From: Corynebacterium kefirresidentii
GTDB lineage: Bacteria > Actinomycetota > Actinomycetes > Mycobacteriales > Mycobacteriaceae
Direction of reading: 5' to 3'
Length of the DNA: 64,000 nucleotides
Assembly (NCBI GenBank): GCA_002154655.1
Contig: NGUZ01000001.1
Location: 515,518-579,517, forward strand
A program made the translations under genes and the position numbers. Below, in pieces: positions 29,487-38,438 of the stretch; the first letter of the stretch is position 1, and the number at the start of each line of letters is the position of its first letter. The notes under the pieces are model-generated. The model searched no databases, was not told where the DNA came from, and was given only the letters and a program-made list of their open reading frames with translations.

Positions 29487-29547
29487 GCGAACACCTCTAC
29501 AGCGCGCGGATATGCCCTCGCAATCCGCGTAGCAGGGAAGTGTTCGC
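29487..29547 (+). other. Nested stem-loop between tatA and tatC
   Basis: The outer stem is GCGAACAC (29487-29494) with GTGTTCGC (29540-29547). The inner stem is CGCGGAT (29505-29511) with ATCCGCG (29523-29529). It is a candidate mRNA stabiliser or partial terminator that would set TatA:TatC ratio. Confidence 0.5.
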
Positions 29548-29573
29548 TTCTTTGCGTTGAAAGAGCCACACTG

Positions 29574-30668
29574 ATGTCGCCACAGTCACAGCCTGTTTCT
29601 GCCCCGAAACCAAGCAAGAACGTGAAGGGGAAGCTGCGGTTTTCCCGTAAGCCGAAGAACCCCACCGGGGAGATGACCTTGGTGGAGCACCTGCAGGAGC
29701 TGCGCCGCCGCGTCATCATCGCTGTTTTAGCGGTGGTCGTCGGGGCGATCATAGGTTTTATCTGGTACCAACAAGCTCCGTTCGGTATCTCCCCGCTGGG
29801 TGAGATTCTCCGTGGCCCCTATTGTGCTCTACCAGCGGATAAGCGCGCCTCTTTCAGCGCGGATGGCGAATGCCGTCTTTTAGCCACCAGCCCGTTTGAA
29901 ATGCTCCTGCTGCGTTTGAAGGTAGGCGCCTTGGCGGGCACGGTATTGTCCTCGCCAGTGTGGCTATATCAAGTGTGGGCCTTTGTGGTTCCTGGCCTTC
30001 ATAAGAACGAGCGACGCTACACCTTGAGCTTCCTCACCGCTGCGGTGAGCTTGTTCCTCGCCGGCGCAGTGCTGGCGTATTTCATCCTCTCCGTTGGTCT
30101 GGAATTCCTTATGGGCATCGGTGTCGAATATCAAACCGCAGCGCTGACAGGTGAACGTTATTTTTACTTCCTCTTGGCATTGTTGCTCATCTTTGGCATC
30201 AGCTTTGAGATCCCCCTGCTCATTGTGTCGCTCAATCTTATTGGCGTGCTGGAATATGAGCATGTCAAGGACAAGCGGCGGATCATTATTGTCGTCGTGA
30301 TGATTTTCGCCGCCGTTGTCACCCCAGGCCAGGAACCCTTTTCGATGTTGGTTCTCGCCGGCGCCTTAATCTTCCTCCTCGAGATTGCATTCCAGTTCTG
30401 CCGCATCCACGATAAGCGCATGCAACGCCAGCGCCCCGAGTGGATGGACCTTGATGACGAGACAGCCTCACCGCTCGGCGCCGGACCAGGAGCGGTCGGC
30501 GGGCCTACTCCCGTCGCGGCGCCAACCCAGGTACACCCTTCGCCCGCTCCTTCTCAGCAGGTTTCTCAACCAGTCCAGCAGGCACAGCGACAGCAGCCGC
30601 AGACGTGGACCACCGGCGGCACCGGGACTTCGTCGAACAGCGGCGGCTTTTTCGACGATGTCCTCTAG
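29574..30668 (+). CDS. tatC: Sec-independent translocase subunit TatC
   Basis: Membrane receptor for twin-arginine signal peptides. Six hydrophobic helices span residues ~45-280. The signatures MTLVEHLQELRRRV, the FVVPGLHKNERRY loop and FFGISFEIPL-like region are present. The 364-residue protein is longer than E. coli TatC because of a ~30-residue basic N-terminus and a ~70-residue Pro/Gln/Ser-rich cytoplasmic tail, as in other corynebacteria. ATG 29574 has AAAGAG upstream. helY begins 21 bases downstream. Confidence 0.95.
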   Translation: MSPQSQPVSAPKPSKNVKGKLRFSRKPKNPTGEMTLVEHLQELRRRVIIAVLAVVVGAIIGFIWYQQAPFGISPLGEILRGPYCALPADKRASFSADGECRLLATSPFEMLLLRLKVGALAGTVLSSPVWLYQVWAFVVPGLHKNERRYTLSFLTAAVSLFLAGAVLAYFILSVGLEFLMGIGVEYQTAALTGERYFYFLLALLLIFGISFEIPLLIVSLNLIGVLEYEHVKDKRRIIIVVVMIFAAVVTPGQEPFSMLVLAGALIFLLEIAFQFCRIHDKRMQRQRPEWMDLDDETASPLGAGPGAVGGPTPVAAPTQVHPSPAPSQQVSQPVQQAQRQQPQTWTTGGTGTSSNSGGFFDDVL

Positions 30669-30689
30669 GCACGGGTAGCCTGGGGAGTC

Positions 30690-33506
30690 ATGACTGAAAC
30701 TCATCTGGATTCTTTTTCTGCAGCCCTGCCATACCCCTTGGATGAGTTCCAGGTTAAGGGCTGCCAAGCCGTGGAAGACGGGCACGGTGTGCTGGTGTGC
30801 GCGCCGACCGGCGCCGGCAAGACCATCGTGGGCGAGTTTGCGGTGTCGCTAGCATTGAGCCGGGGGACCAAATGCTTTTACACAACGCCGATTAAGGCGT
30901 TGAGCAACCAGAAGTATCACGACTTGGTTGAGGAACATGGTGAGGAAGCCGTCGGTCTGCTCACCGGTGATGTATCGATCAACTCCGATGCAGAGATCGT
31001 CGTTATGACCACCGAGGTGCTGCGCAATATGATCTACGCAGAATCCGCAGCACTAGATCGCCTTACCCATGTCGTCATGGATGAGATTCACTTTTTGGCC
31101 GATGCCTCGCGCGGCGCAGTGTGGGAAGAGGTAATCCTCAACCTGGCAGACCATGTCTCCATCATTGGCCTTTCTGCCACAGTGTCCAATTCGGAGGAGT
31201 TCGGCGATTGGCTTTCCACTGTGCGTGGCGATACCACCGTCATCGTTTCCGAGCACCGCCCAGTTCCGCTCGACCAGTGGATGATGCTGGGACGTAAGAT
31301 TTATCCGCTTTTCGAACCCGAATCCGGCGGACAAGTCAACACCGAGCTGGAGCGTAGAATCCAGCGCCTTGAGGCCGGCGATACCGACGACGGTCGCGCA
31401 GACTATAAGTCCGGCAAGGGCTTTCGCGCACGCGCCCGCCACAAGGGCGGTGGGCGTAGCGAATTCCGCGGAAAGGGAAGGGGACGCTCCGGTGCTTCTC
31501 GCCAGCAGGATCGCTATCGCCCCTTGGGCCGCCCCGAGGTGCTCAAAGTACTCCAGTCCCAAGACATGCTGCCGGCCATTACCTTCATTTTCTCCCGCGC
31601 TGGCTGCGATGGCGCGCTCTATCAGTGTCTGCGCAGCCGCATGGTGCTTACCTCCCAGGAAGAAGCGCAGCAGATCAAAGAAATCGTCGATGCTGGTGTA
31701 GAAGGTATCCCCGAAGAAGATCTACAGGTCCTAGACTTCAAGCGCTGGCGCGAAGCCCTTTCCCGGGGCTTCGCGGCACACCATGCAGGTATGCTGCCGG
31801 CCTTCCGACACATCGTGGAAGACCTCTTCGTACGCGGCCTCGTCCGCGCCGTCTTCGCTACGGAAACCTTGGCTCTCGGCATCAATATGCCGGCGCGCAC
31901 CGTGGTGCTAGAAAAGCTCATCAAGTTCAATGGTGAGGCCCACGTTGATCTCACCCCCGGCCAGTACACGCAGCTAACTGGCCGCGCGGGGCGTCGCGGC
32001 ATCGATACCTTGGGCAATGCAGTCGTGCAATGGGCCCCCGCCATGGATCCGCGTCAAGTAGCCGGCCTTGCTTCCACCCGCACTTACCCTCTCATTTCTA
32101 CCTTTGCGCCGGGCTATAATATGGCGATCAACTTGCTGGGCATGCTCGGGTTCGAAGACTCTCTCCGTTTGTTAGAAAAGTCTTTTGCCCAGTTCCAAGC
32201 GGATGGCTCGGTGGTGGAAGAAACCCGTGAAATTGAGCGCGCGGAACATCGAGTACGCGAGCTGCGCAGCCAGCTGGATGATGCCGTGGCGTCGCTAGCA
32301 CCTCCTGCCAAAGACGGGGAAGATCCCGCCGAGGTACTGATGGACTACGTCCGCCTGCGCCGCGAACTCAGCGCTGAAGAAAAGCAGTCCAAAATCGATA
32401 GCGTGCACCAACGCAACCAAGAAGTAATCGCGGTTCTGGGCCGGTTGCAGCTGGGTGATGTTATCGCCATGCCCGGCAAGAAGCGCCCTATTCTCGCTGC
32501 GGTGGTCACGCCCGCTAACCAGACCGCGGATCCCCGCCCGTGGATTACCACGGAATCTGGGTGGTCTGGTCGGATCGACGCCGCCGGGATCAATAATCCT
32601 CCCATTCAGGTGGGGCGCATTAAAGTGCCGAAGCCGGTACGCAAGAACCCACGGCGCAATACACATTACGTGCAGGATGTCTTGCGCCGTGAGCACTTCG
32701 ACCGCCCCAAGCGAATGAAGTCGCAGCCCCGTACTCGGCCCAATAAGCGGGTAGGGCAGTTGCGCGATCAGCTACGCGCCCATCCCGCACACGAGTGGCC
32801 GGCCACCGACCGCGAGCAGCTGGCGGGCTTGGCACAAAAACTGGCGCGACGCGAGCGAGATCGAGACAAGCTCCAGTCCAAAGTCAACAAAGCTACAGAT
32901 ACTTTGGGCCGCACCTTTGAGCGCATTGTGGATCTCTTGGCTGAGATGGACTATGTCGAATTCACCGGGGTGGGCGCCGATCGCACGCCAGTGATTACGG
33001 AGGAAGGAGAACGCTTAGCCAAAATCCACAGCGAATCCGATCTGCTGGTGGCACAGTGCTTGAAGCGCGGGATTTGGGATGAGCTGGATCCTGCCGAGCT
33101 TGCCGGCGTTGCTTCTTTGTGCTGTTTCGAAAACCGCAAGGCTACCAGTAGGCAGCCAGAAGCAGCTACCGAGCGCATGGCCGATGCCATGAATGGCACG
33201 TGGCGCGTTTATACCGAACTCACCGCCGATGAGCAACGGCATCGCCTGCCGCCTACCCGTGAGCCGGAGGCTGGTTTCGCCCTGGCCGTCCACCAATGGG
33301 CAGCCGGTGCCCCCTTGGGCTATTGCATGGCTGCCGCTAATGAAGCCGGCGCCGAACTTACCCCCGGTGATTTTGTCCGCTGGTGCCGTCAGGTCATTGA
33401 CCTCCTGCAGCAGGTGGCGAAGACCGGCTATGACGGCGAGATTCAGCGCAATGCCCGTCGGGCTATCGATGCCATTCAGCGCGGTGTGGTAGCCATCGGC
33501 GCCTAA
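30690..33506 (+). CDS. helY: Ski2/Mtr4-like RNA helicase HelY
   Basis: A 938-residue superfamily 2 helicase. Walker A APTGAGKTIVGEF, motif II MDEIHFL (DEIH) and motif III SATVSN are in the first RecA domain. Motif VI QLTGRAGRRGIDT is in the second. A basic Gly/Arg-rich insertion (residues ~240-275) lies between them and may bind RNA. The C-terminal domain resembles the helical bundle of Mtr4-like enzymes. Probably acts in RNA processing or decay. TAGCCT (30676-30681) eight bases before ATG 30690 suggests a leaderless start. Confidence 0.93.
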   Translation: MTETHLDSFSAALPYPLDEFQVKGCQAVEDGHGVLVCAPTGAGKTIVGEFAVSLALSRGTKCFYTTPIKALSNQKYHDLVEEHGEEAVGLLTGDVSINSDAEIVVMTTEVLRNMIYAESAALDRLTHVVMDEIHFLADASRGAVWEEVILNLADHVSIIGLSATVSNSEEFGDWLSTVRGDTTVIVSEHRPVPLDQWMMLGRKIYPLFEPESGGQVNTELERRIQRLEAGDTDDGRADYKSGKGFRARARHKGGGRSEFRGKGRGRSGASRQQDRYRPLGRPEVLKVLQSQDMLPAITFIFSRAGCDGALYQCLRSRMVLTSQEEAQQIKEIVDAGVEGIPEEDLQVLDFKRWREALSRGFAAHHAGMLPAFRHIVEDLFVRGLVRAVFATETLALGINMPARTVVLEKLIKFNGEAHVDLTPGQYTQLTGRAGRRGIDTLGNAVVQWAPAMDPRQVAGLASTRTYPLISTFAPGYNMAINLLGMLGFEDSLRLLEKSFAQFQADGSVVEETREIERAEHRVRELRSQLDDAVASLAPPAKDGEDPAEVLMDYVRLRRELSAEEKQSKIDSVHQRNQEVIAVLGRLQLGDVIAMPGKKRPILAAVVTPANQTADPRPWITTESGWSGRIDAAGINNPPIQVGRIKVPKPVRKNPRRNTHYVQDVLRREHFDRPKRMKSQPRTRPNKRVGQLRDQLRAHPAHEWPATDREQLAGLAQKLARRERDRDKLQSKVNKATDTLGRTFERIVDLLAEMDYVEFTGVGADRTPVITEEGERLAKIHSESDLLVAQCLKRGIWDELDPAELAGVASLCCFENRKATSRQPEAATERMADAMNGTWRVYTELTADEQRHRLPPTREPEAGFALAVHQWAAGAPLGYCMAAANEAGAELTPGDFVRWCRQVIDLLQQVAKTGYDGEIQRNARRAIDAIQRGVVAIGA

Positions 33507-33538
33507 AGTCCGCGGCTGGGGCGGGTAGACTCTGGAGC

Positions 33539-34666
33539 ATGACTGTTACTCAGACTTTTTCCGCTGATGTCTACGCCCAGCGCCTGCAGGCCGCCCAACA
33601 GGCCGCTAAGGACAAGGACATCGATCTGCTCCTCATCGGCACGGGTCCAGACTTTGCCTATCTCACTGGCTCTTGGGTTTCCTCGCACGAACGCCTTACC
33701 GTTTTGGTCGTGCCGCAGCACGGCAATGCCTGGATCGCTGCGCCTAATACCGATATCACCGATATCAAGGCCGCTCCGGTAGGAGAGCTGGATGTAGAGC
33801 TGCGGGGTTGGAACGACGGCGATAATCCCTATGAGCTAGCACTAGACGGTGCAGGCACTGCTCTAAACAACGTGGCCCTGGGGCAGTCGCTGACTGCAGA
33901 CCACGTCCTGCGTTTTCAGGATCTGATGCCACAAACCAATTTTCAGTTGGCTACCTACGCGCTGGCGGAGCTTTTTACCCGCAAGGATAAAGCTGAGATT
34001 GCCGAGCTGCGCAAGGCTGGCCAGGCCATCGATGCAGTCCACGCACAGGTGCCAAAACTCCTCCAGCCGGGCCGCACCGAGGCGGAGGTGGCTCGGGAAT
34101 TGGAAGAGCTCATCTTGCAAGAGCACACCGTTATCGATTTCGTGATTGTAGGCTCGGGTCCGAACGGCGCCAACCCGCACCATAGTTTTTCGGACCGCGT
34201 GCTCGCGGAAGGAGAACCGGTAGTCGTCGATATCGGCGGCACTCTGCCTTCCGGTTACCACTCCGATTGCACCCGCACCTACGTGGTCGGCGGGGACGTT
34301 TCCAAGGCGCCGCAGGACTTTCAGGATGCTTATGCCGTGCTTGCCGACGCCCAAGCAGCCGCCCGCGCCGCAGCCCACCCCGGCAGCACCGCCGCAGAGA
34401 TCGACGCCATTACCCGCAAGGCAATCGCTGCGGCCGGCTGGGGCGACAACTTTGTCCACCGCACCGGACATGGCATTGGTCTATCTACCCACGAAGAGCC
34501 GTTCATTATGGAAGGCAATGACCTCACATTGGAAGAAGGCATGGCCTTTTCCATTGAGCCGGGCATCTACGTGGAAGGCAAGTGGGGCATGCGCTTGGAG
34601 GATATCGTGGTGCTTACCAACAATGGCTACGAGTCTCTCAACCTAGCTCCGCGTGAAGTCCGTTAA
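33539..34666 (+). CDS. pepQ: Xaa-Pro peptidase (M24B)
   Basis: A 375-residue cytoplasmic dinuclear-metal prolidase or aminopeptidase P. It has an N-terminal creatinase-like domain (~1-150) and a pita-bread C-terminal domain. The metal ligands are in VVDIGGTLPSGYHSDCTRTY (two Asp), GHGIGLSTHEEPF (His) and SIEPGIYVEGKWGMRLED (two Glu). TAGACT (33526-33531) seven bases before the ATG indicates a leaderless mRNA. An SDR gene starts directly after the stop. Prolidase versus aminopeptidase P cannot be settled. Confidence 0.92.
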   Translation: MTVTQTFSADVYAQRLQAAQQAAKDKDIDLLLIGTGPDFAYLTGSWVSSHERLTVLVVPQHGNAWIAAPNTDITDIKAAPVGELDVELRGWNDGDNPYELALDGAGTALNNVALGQSLTADHVLRFQDLMPQTNFQLATYALAELFTRKDKAEIAELRKAGQAIDAVHAQVPKLLQPGRTEAEVARELEELILQEHTVIDFVIVGSGPNGANPHHSFSDRVLAEGEPVVVDIGGTLPSGYHSDCTRTYVVGGDVSKAPQDFQDAYAVLADAQAAARAAAHPGSTAAEIDAITRKAIAAAGWGDNFVHRTGHGIGLSTHEEPFIMEGNDLTLEEGMAFSIEPGIYVEGKWGMRLEDIVVLTNNGYESLNLAPREVR

Positions 34667-35413
34667 ATGGCTGGCGTACTAATCCTCGGCGGCCGCAGTG
34701 ATATCGGCGGCGAAATAGCTCGGCGGGTGGCTCCCGGTAAGGACATCGTGCTCGCTGCTCGTGGCACCCACGGAATGGACGGTAGAGAAAAGCAGCTGCG
34801 GGCCGCGGGCGCGCGCAGCGTGCACTTGCTTGATTTCGACGCCGCAGATTTTCCGTCCCATGCCGGCGTTGTCGATCGCGCGATAGAGCTAGCAGGACCT
34901 CTGGAGATTGCGGTTGTAGCCTTTGGCATCCTGGGTGACCAGGAGCGAGCGGAACGCGATGCTTCCCACGCGGTCGACATCGCCACGATTGATTACGCGG
35001 CGCAGATTTCCCTGCTCACCTTGGTTTCTGAGCGCATGCAGCGCGGTCACATCATCGCGTTTTCTTCGATCGCAGGGTGGAGGGCCCGTCGAGCGAATTA
35101 CGTCTACGGTTCTACCAAGGCTGGTCTTGACGCCTTCTGTCAAGGTTTGGCCGATAAGCTGCACGGCAGTCGGCTAGGACTCATTACCGCACGCCCCGGC
35201 TTCGTGATTGGCAGCATGACAGAAGGAATGAAACCGGCGCCGCTTTCGGTGCGTCCAGAGGATGTGGCCGAGGCCGTGGTCAGCTGCATAGACCACGATG
35301 CACGGCGCGGGAGACCGCGTTCGCGCACCATCTGGATCCCCAGAGCTCTACAGGCCCTAGCGTGGATCATGCGTCTCGTGCCGCGCCCAATCTGGCGGCA
35401 CATGCCACGCTAG
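34667..35413 (+). CDS. DprE2-like short-chain reductase
   Basis: A 248-residue NAD(P)-dependent short-chain dehydrogenase. The nucleotide motif is ILGGRSDIGGEIA, and Ser and the Tyr-x3-Lys pair are in FSSIAG and YVYGSTKAG. The C-terminal ARPGFVIGSMTEGMKPAP and Arg-rich end match DprE2, the 2-keto-DPR reductase that makes decaprenyl-phospho-arabinose. C. glutamicum carries a DprE2 paralogue outside the dprE1 locus, and this gene looks like that one. No dprE1 lies near. ATG 34667 immediately follows the pepQ stop, so translation is probably coupled. Confidence 0.8.
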   Translation: MAGVLILGGRSDIGGEIARRVAPGKDIVLAARGTHGMDGREKQLRAAGARSVHLLDFDAADFPSHAGVVDRAIELAGPLEIAVVAFGILGDQERAERDASHAVDIATIDYAAQISLLTLVSERMQRGHIIAFSSIAGWRARRANYVYGSTKAGLDAFCQGLADKLHGSRLGLITARPGFVIGSMTEGMKPAPLSVRPEDVAEAVVSCIDHDARRGRPRSRTIWIPRALQALAWIMRLVPRPIWRHMPR

Positions 35414-35427
35414 AGGCTGCGATCCTG

Positions 35428-36216
35428 CTAGTGTGCGTGGAGCAGTGGGGAGTTGATGTCGAAGATGAATCCACGCGGGGCGAGTACCCGCAGAACCACC
35501 TCGGCATCGCCCTCAGCGATATTGTGAAAGACTAATCCACCCCACGGGGTGACGGTGATGTCTACTTCCAGCTGCCCAATGAGCTGTGCAAATTCGGCTG
35601 GAATTGCGCCTTTATGAACGCCTGCGCCCAGATCAACGATGCCCGCAGGCAGATGCTCATCCAGCCAGCCAATGGGGCCGGGTTCTGCCAGGGCGGAGCT
35701 TGTGTGTTCCCCGGCCTCCGCGCACTGGAGTGCTTCCTCATAATGACGGGCGGCGGCGTGTGGGGTAAGTAGGGCAGTAGGGGCGTCGCCAAGCGGGGAG
35801 CGCCCAAGGTGCAAAGAACCATCCTTGTCGATGTTTAAGCTCACACCAGTGGCACCCGCGGGCAAGCTATCCTTTTCCGCGATGACTGCAAGACCTAGCC
35901 CGCCTTCTATTGCACCCAATTCAGCCGCAATATCTTGAGCCGCCTGCTTGGCCGCTGCCGTTAGGGGTGAGGCCAGCACCGGCACCGAGGCGGCATGTAG
36001 ATGCAGTCCCTGGAGCCGCCGCTTAAGCGCCTCCGCATCTGTGATTCCGCGCAGCTCGATGGCAGAAAACCGGTTGATGTACACAAATCCATCCGCGCAA
36101 GCACTGGCGCATTCTGCCAAAGTTACCCAATCTGGGGCGTGGGTGCTGCCGCCGGCAACGTGGATGCGGGTGCACGTGCCGTACTGAGGGTCATCGAAAA
36201 GCGCAGGAGTAAACAT
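35428..36216 (-). CDS. CobG-like nitrite/sulfite-reductase half-domain protein
   Basis: A 262-residue protein that resembles precorrin-3B synthase CobG. The segment around DGFVYINRFSAIELRGI matches the ferredoxin-like half-domain of NirBD/SirA/CobG enzymes, and VDITVTPWGGLVFHNI with GFIFDINSPL matches the second half (usually T-P-W-R-G). However, the Cys cluster that binds [4Fe-4S]-siroheme in these enzymes is not visible; the few Cys are dispersed. ATG 36216 is set by TAAACT (36224-36229, minus strand) seven bases upstream; a GTG at 36222 would add two residues. Probably a degenerate or repurposed CobG. The family call is an inference from motif patterns. Confidence 0.6.
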   Translation of the reverse strand: MFTPALFDDPQYGTCTRIHVAGGSTHAPDWVTLAECASACADGFVYINRFSAIELRGITDAEALKRRLQGLHLHAASVPVLASPLTAAAKQAAQDIAAELGAIEGGLGLAVIAEKDSLPAGATGVSLNIDKDGSLHLGRSPLGDAPTALLTPHAAARHYEEALQCAEAGEHTSSALAEPGPIGWLDEHLPAGIVDLGAGVHKGAIPAEFAQLIGQLEVDITVTPWGGLVFHNIAEGDAEVVLRVLAPRGFIFDINSPLLHAH

Positions 36217-36301
36217 GCGCACCAGTTTAACCTGCCGCAGCTGCAGGATAGTTCACGAGTGTTGCCAGCGCATTTTCAGTCTGCCTCGTTAAACTGAGAC
36301 C

Positions 36302-36904
36302 ATGCCGTTTTTCTATTTTGCTCTCTACATGGTCGCAGAAACCCTGACTTTCTGGGCCGTATCCACATGGATCGGTGTAGGTTGGGCGCTAATCGCGCTC
36401 TTTGTCACCATGTTTTTCGGAATGTCCATCGCCGGCATTGAAGTCCGGCGCTTGATGGGAAAGCAGGTCGAGCGCACGGGAGACGGCACTTACGTTGTCC
36501 GCGGCGGCAATATGGGCAAGACTGCCAGCAACGTAGGTCTTACCTTGGTAGGCGGCATGTTGCTCTCCTTGCCTGGCTTCCTCACCACGATTCTCGGCGC
36601 CCTACTTATTTTCTCGCCCACCCGTGCAATCATCCGCACAGTTATGGCAGCGTCTTTGTACCGCAAGATCGAAAAAATGGGTGTCAAGATCTACGAGGCA
36701 ACCCCGATGGCGCAGCAGCATGACACGTATGGCGATTTTGGCTCCTTTGGTCGCGGACAAGCCGCACACAGCGGGCACCCGAGTACTCAGGACGCTGGCC
36801 CACATGAGGTCTTGGATGAGGAAGAGATTCGCCGGTGGACTGAAAACCTAGATCCGGATGACTTTGGCCCTTCCGGTGGCGAGACCAAGGGCGGCAAGAG
36901 CTAG
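36302..36904 (+). CDS. fxsA: FxsA family membrane protein
   Basis: A 200-residue cytoplasmic membrane protein with three or four hydrophobic segments. The N-terminal MPFFYFALYMVAETLTFWAV and the LLSLPGFLTTILGALLIF-type motif are typical of FxsA. E. coli FxsA relieves phage T7 exclusion by F plasmid PifA; the role here is not known. The C-terminal ~70 residues are a polar, acidic tail. TAAACT (36290-36295) six bases before the ATG suggests a leaderless start. The gene abuts lnt. Confidence 0.85.
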   Translation: MPFFYFALYMVAETLTFWAVSTWIGVGWALIALFVTMFFGMSIAGIEVRRLMGKQVERTGDGTYVVRGGNMGKTASNVGLTLVGGMLLSLPGFLTTILGALLIFSPTRAIIRTVMAASLYRKIEKMGVKIYEATPMAQQHDTYGDFGSFGRGQAAHSGHPSTQDAGPHEVLDEEEIRRWTENLDPDDFGPSGGETKGGKS

Positions 36905-36906
36905 TG

Positions 36907-38433
36907 ATGCCCATCCTTGCCCGCCTTTTAGTGGCGGGCCTTTCTGGTCTGCTTACTTATGCCGCCATTGAGCCCCGCGGCTGGTGGTGGGCCGCAGTCG
37001 CAGGCATGGGCTTGCTCTATGTGAGTTTGATGCCTTGGGGAACTAGGCACGTCTCCGCCCGTCTGGGCGCACTACTCGCGGTAGCGCATTCACTCGTGCT
37101 CTATCTTCTCACCTTGCCCTGGATCGGTGAATTGGTGGGAAGCGGGCCGTATATTGCGTTGGCAGTATGGCTTGCGGTTTACGCCATCCTATTGGGCTTT
37201 GGCGGCGCCGCGGTGGCACGGTGGAAGTACGGTTTTATTGCTTTCCCGTTCGTCTACCTCGCGGTGGAGGTGCTGCGTTCTTCTCTACCTTTCGGCGGTT
37301 TTTCCTGGGTCAAACTGGCCTGGGGACAAATCGACGGGCCGCTAGCCAAGCTGGCGCCGTGGGGTGGCACCTCGCTTATCACCGTCGCCACAGTACTGTG
37401 CGGCTGCGGAATCGCCGCACTGTTGTTTCACCGCGGCTGGATGATCAAGGGTATCGCCCTAGCAGCAGCTATCCTGCCCCTAATAACGGCGACGGTGGCA
37501 GGATTGGGTATCAACCGAGACAACGCTACTATTGGCGAAGCAAAGGTTGCAGCAATCCAAGGAAACGTACCCCGCATGGGCCTAGATTTTGCTGGGCAGC
37601 GCCAAGCGGTTCTCAATAATCATGTGGCCGAAACGAAGAAGCTGGCCGCGCGCGACAAGGACATCGACCTCGTCATCTGGCCTGAAAACTCATCCGATAT
37701 CAATCCTTTCCATGACGGTAGGGCAGCCGCGGCAATCAGTGGTGCCGTTGATGCGATTGATGCCCCCGTTCTGGTTGGCACCGCTACGCGCGATGACGTG
37801 GGCGCCCGCAATACCATGCAGGTCTTTGCCCCTGGCCACGCGGTAGGGGACCACCACTATAAGAAGTACCTGCAGCCTTTCGGTGAGACCATGCCCATGC
37901 GGGATTTCTTTGCCAAATTTTCTGACTACGTGGATCTTGCCGGGGACTTCAAACCCGGCGATGGTCCAGGTGTGGTTTCCATGGCGGGCGTGCCGGTAGG
38001 CGTGGCAACGTGTTACGAAGTCTCCTTCGACAACGCCTTTAGAGAATCGGTCAAAAATGGCGCACAATTGCTGACTACGCCAACCAATAACGCCACCTTT
38101 GGCTACTCGGATATGACTTACCAGCAATTGGCCATGAGCCGGCTGCGTGCGATGGAGACAGACCGTGCCGTGGTGGTGGCGGCAACCTCTGGAGTATCTG
38201 CCATTGTTCACCCCGATGGCCGCGTCAGCCAGTCCACGGAAATTTTTACGCCGGCCGCTCTCGTGGAGCAGTTGCCTTTGCGTAGCGGCGAGACCTTTTC
38301 CGTTAGGTTTGGTTCGCCCCTGCAATGGCTCATGGTTATTATTGGAACAGTCTGCGCACTGGTAGCTTTGCGCACAAACCGCCTGCGACGCACCCCGCGC
38401 CGCTCCGGCACAGATACATACGTAGGAGCATAA
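36907..38433 (+). CDS. lnt: Apolipoprotein N-acyltransferase
   Basis: Transfers an acyl chain to the N-terminal Cys of lipoproteins at the outer face of the cytoplasmic membrane. Five or six N-terminal hydrophobic helices precede a nitrilase domain (from about residue 210), with Glu in VIWPENSSD, Lys in KKYLQPFGE and Cys in ATCYEVSFD as the catalytic triad. A final helix and basic tail follow. ATG 36907 or the GTG three bases earlier, overlapping the fxsA stop, are both possible. In M. tuberculosis this domain is fused to Ppm1; here they are separate genes. Confidence 0.93.
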   Translation: MPILARLLVAGLSGLLTYAAIEPRGWWWAAVAGMGLLYVSLMPWGTRHVSARLGALLAVAHSLVLYLLTLPWIGELVGSGPYIALAVWLAVYAILLGFGGAAVARWKYGFIAFPFVYLAVEVLRSSLPFGGFSWVKLAWGQIDGPLAKLAPWGGTSLITVATVLCGCGIAALLFHRGWMIKGIALAAAILPLITATVAGLGINRDNATIGEAKVAAIQGNVPRMGLDFAGQRQAVLNNHVAETKKLAARDKDIDLVIWPENSSDINPFHDGRAAAAISGAVDAIDAPVLVGTATRDDVGARNTMQVFAPGHAVGDHHYKKYLQPFGETMPMRDFFAKFSDYVDLAGDFKPGDGPGVVSMAGVPVGVATCYEVSFDNAFRESVKNGAQLLTTPTNNATFGYSDMTYQQLAMSRLRAMETDRAVVVAATSGVSAIVHPDGRVSQSTEIFTPAALVEQLPLRSGETFSVRFGSPLQWLMVIIGTVCALVALRTNRLRRTPRRSGTDTYVGA

Positions 38434-38438
38434 ACACT

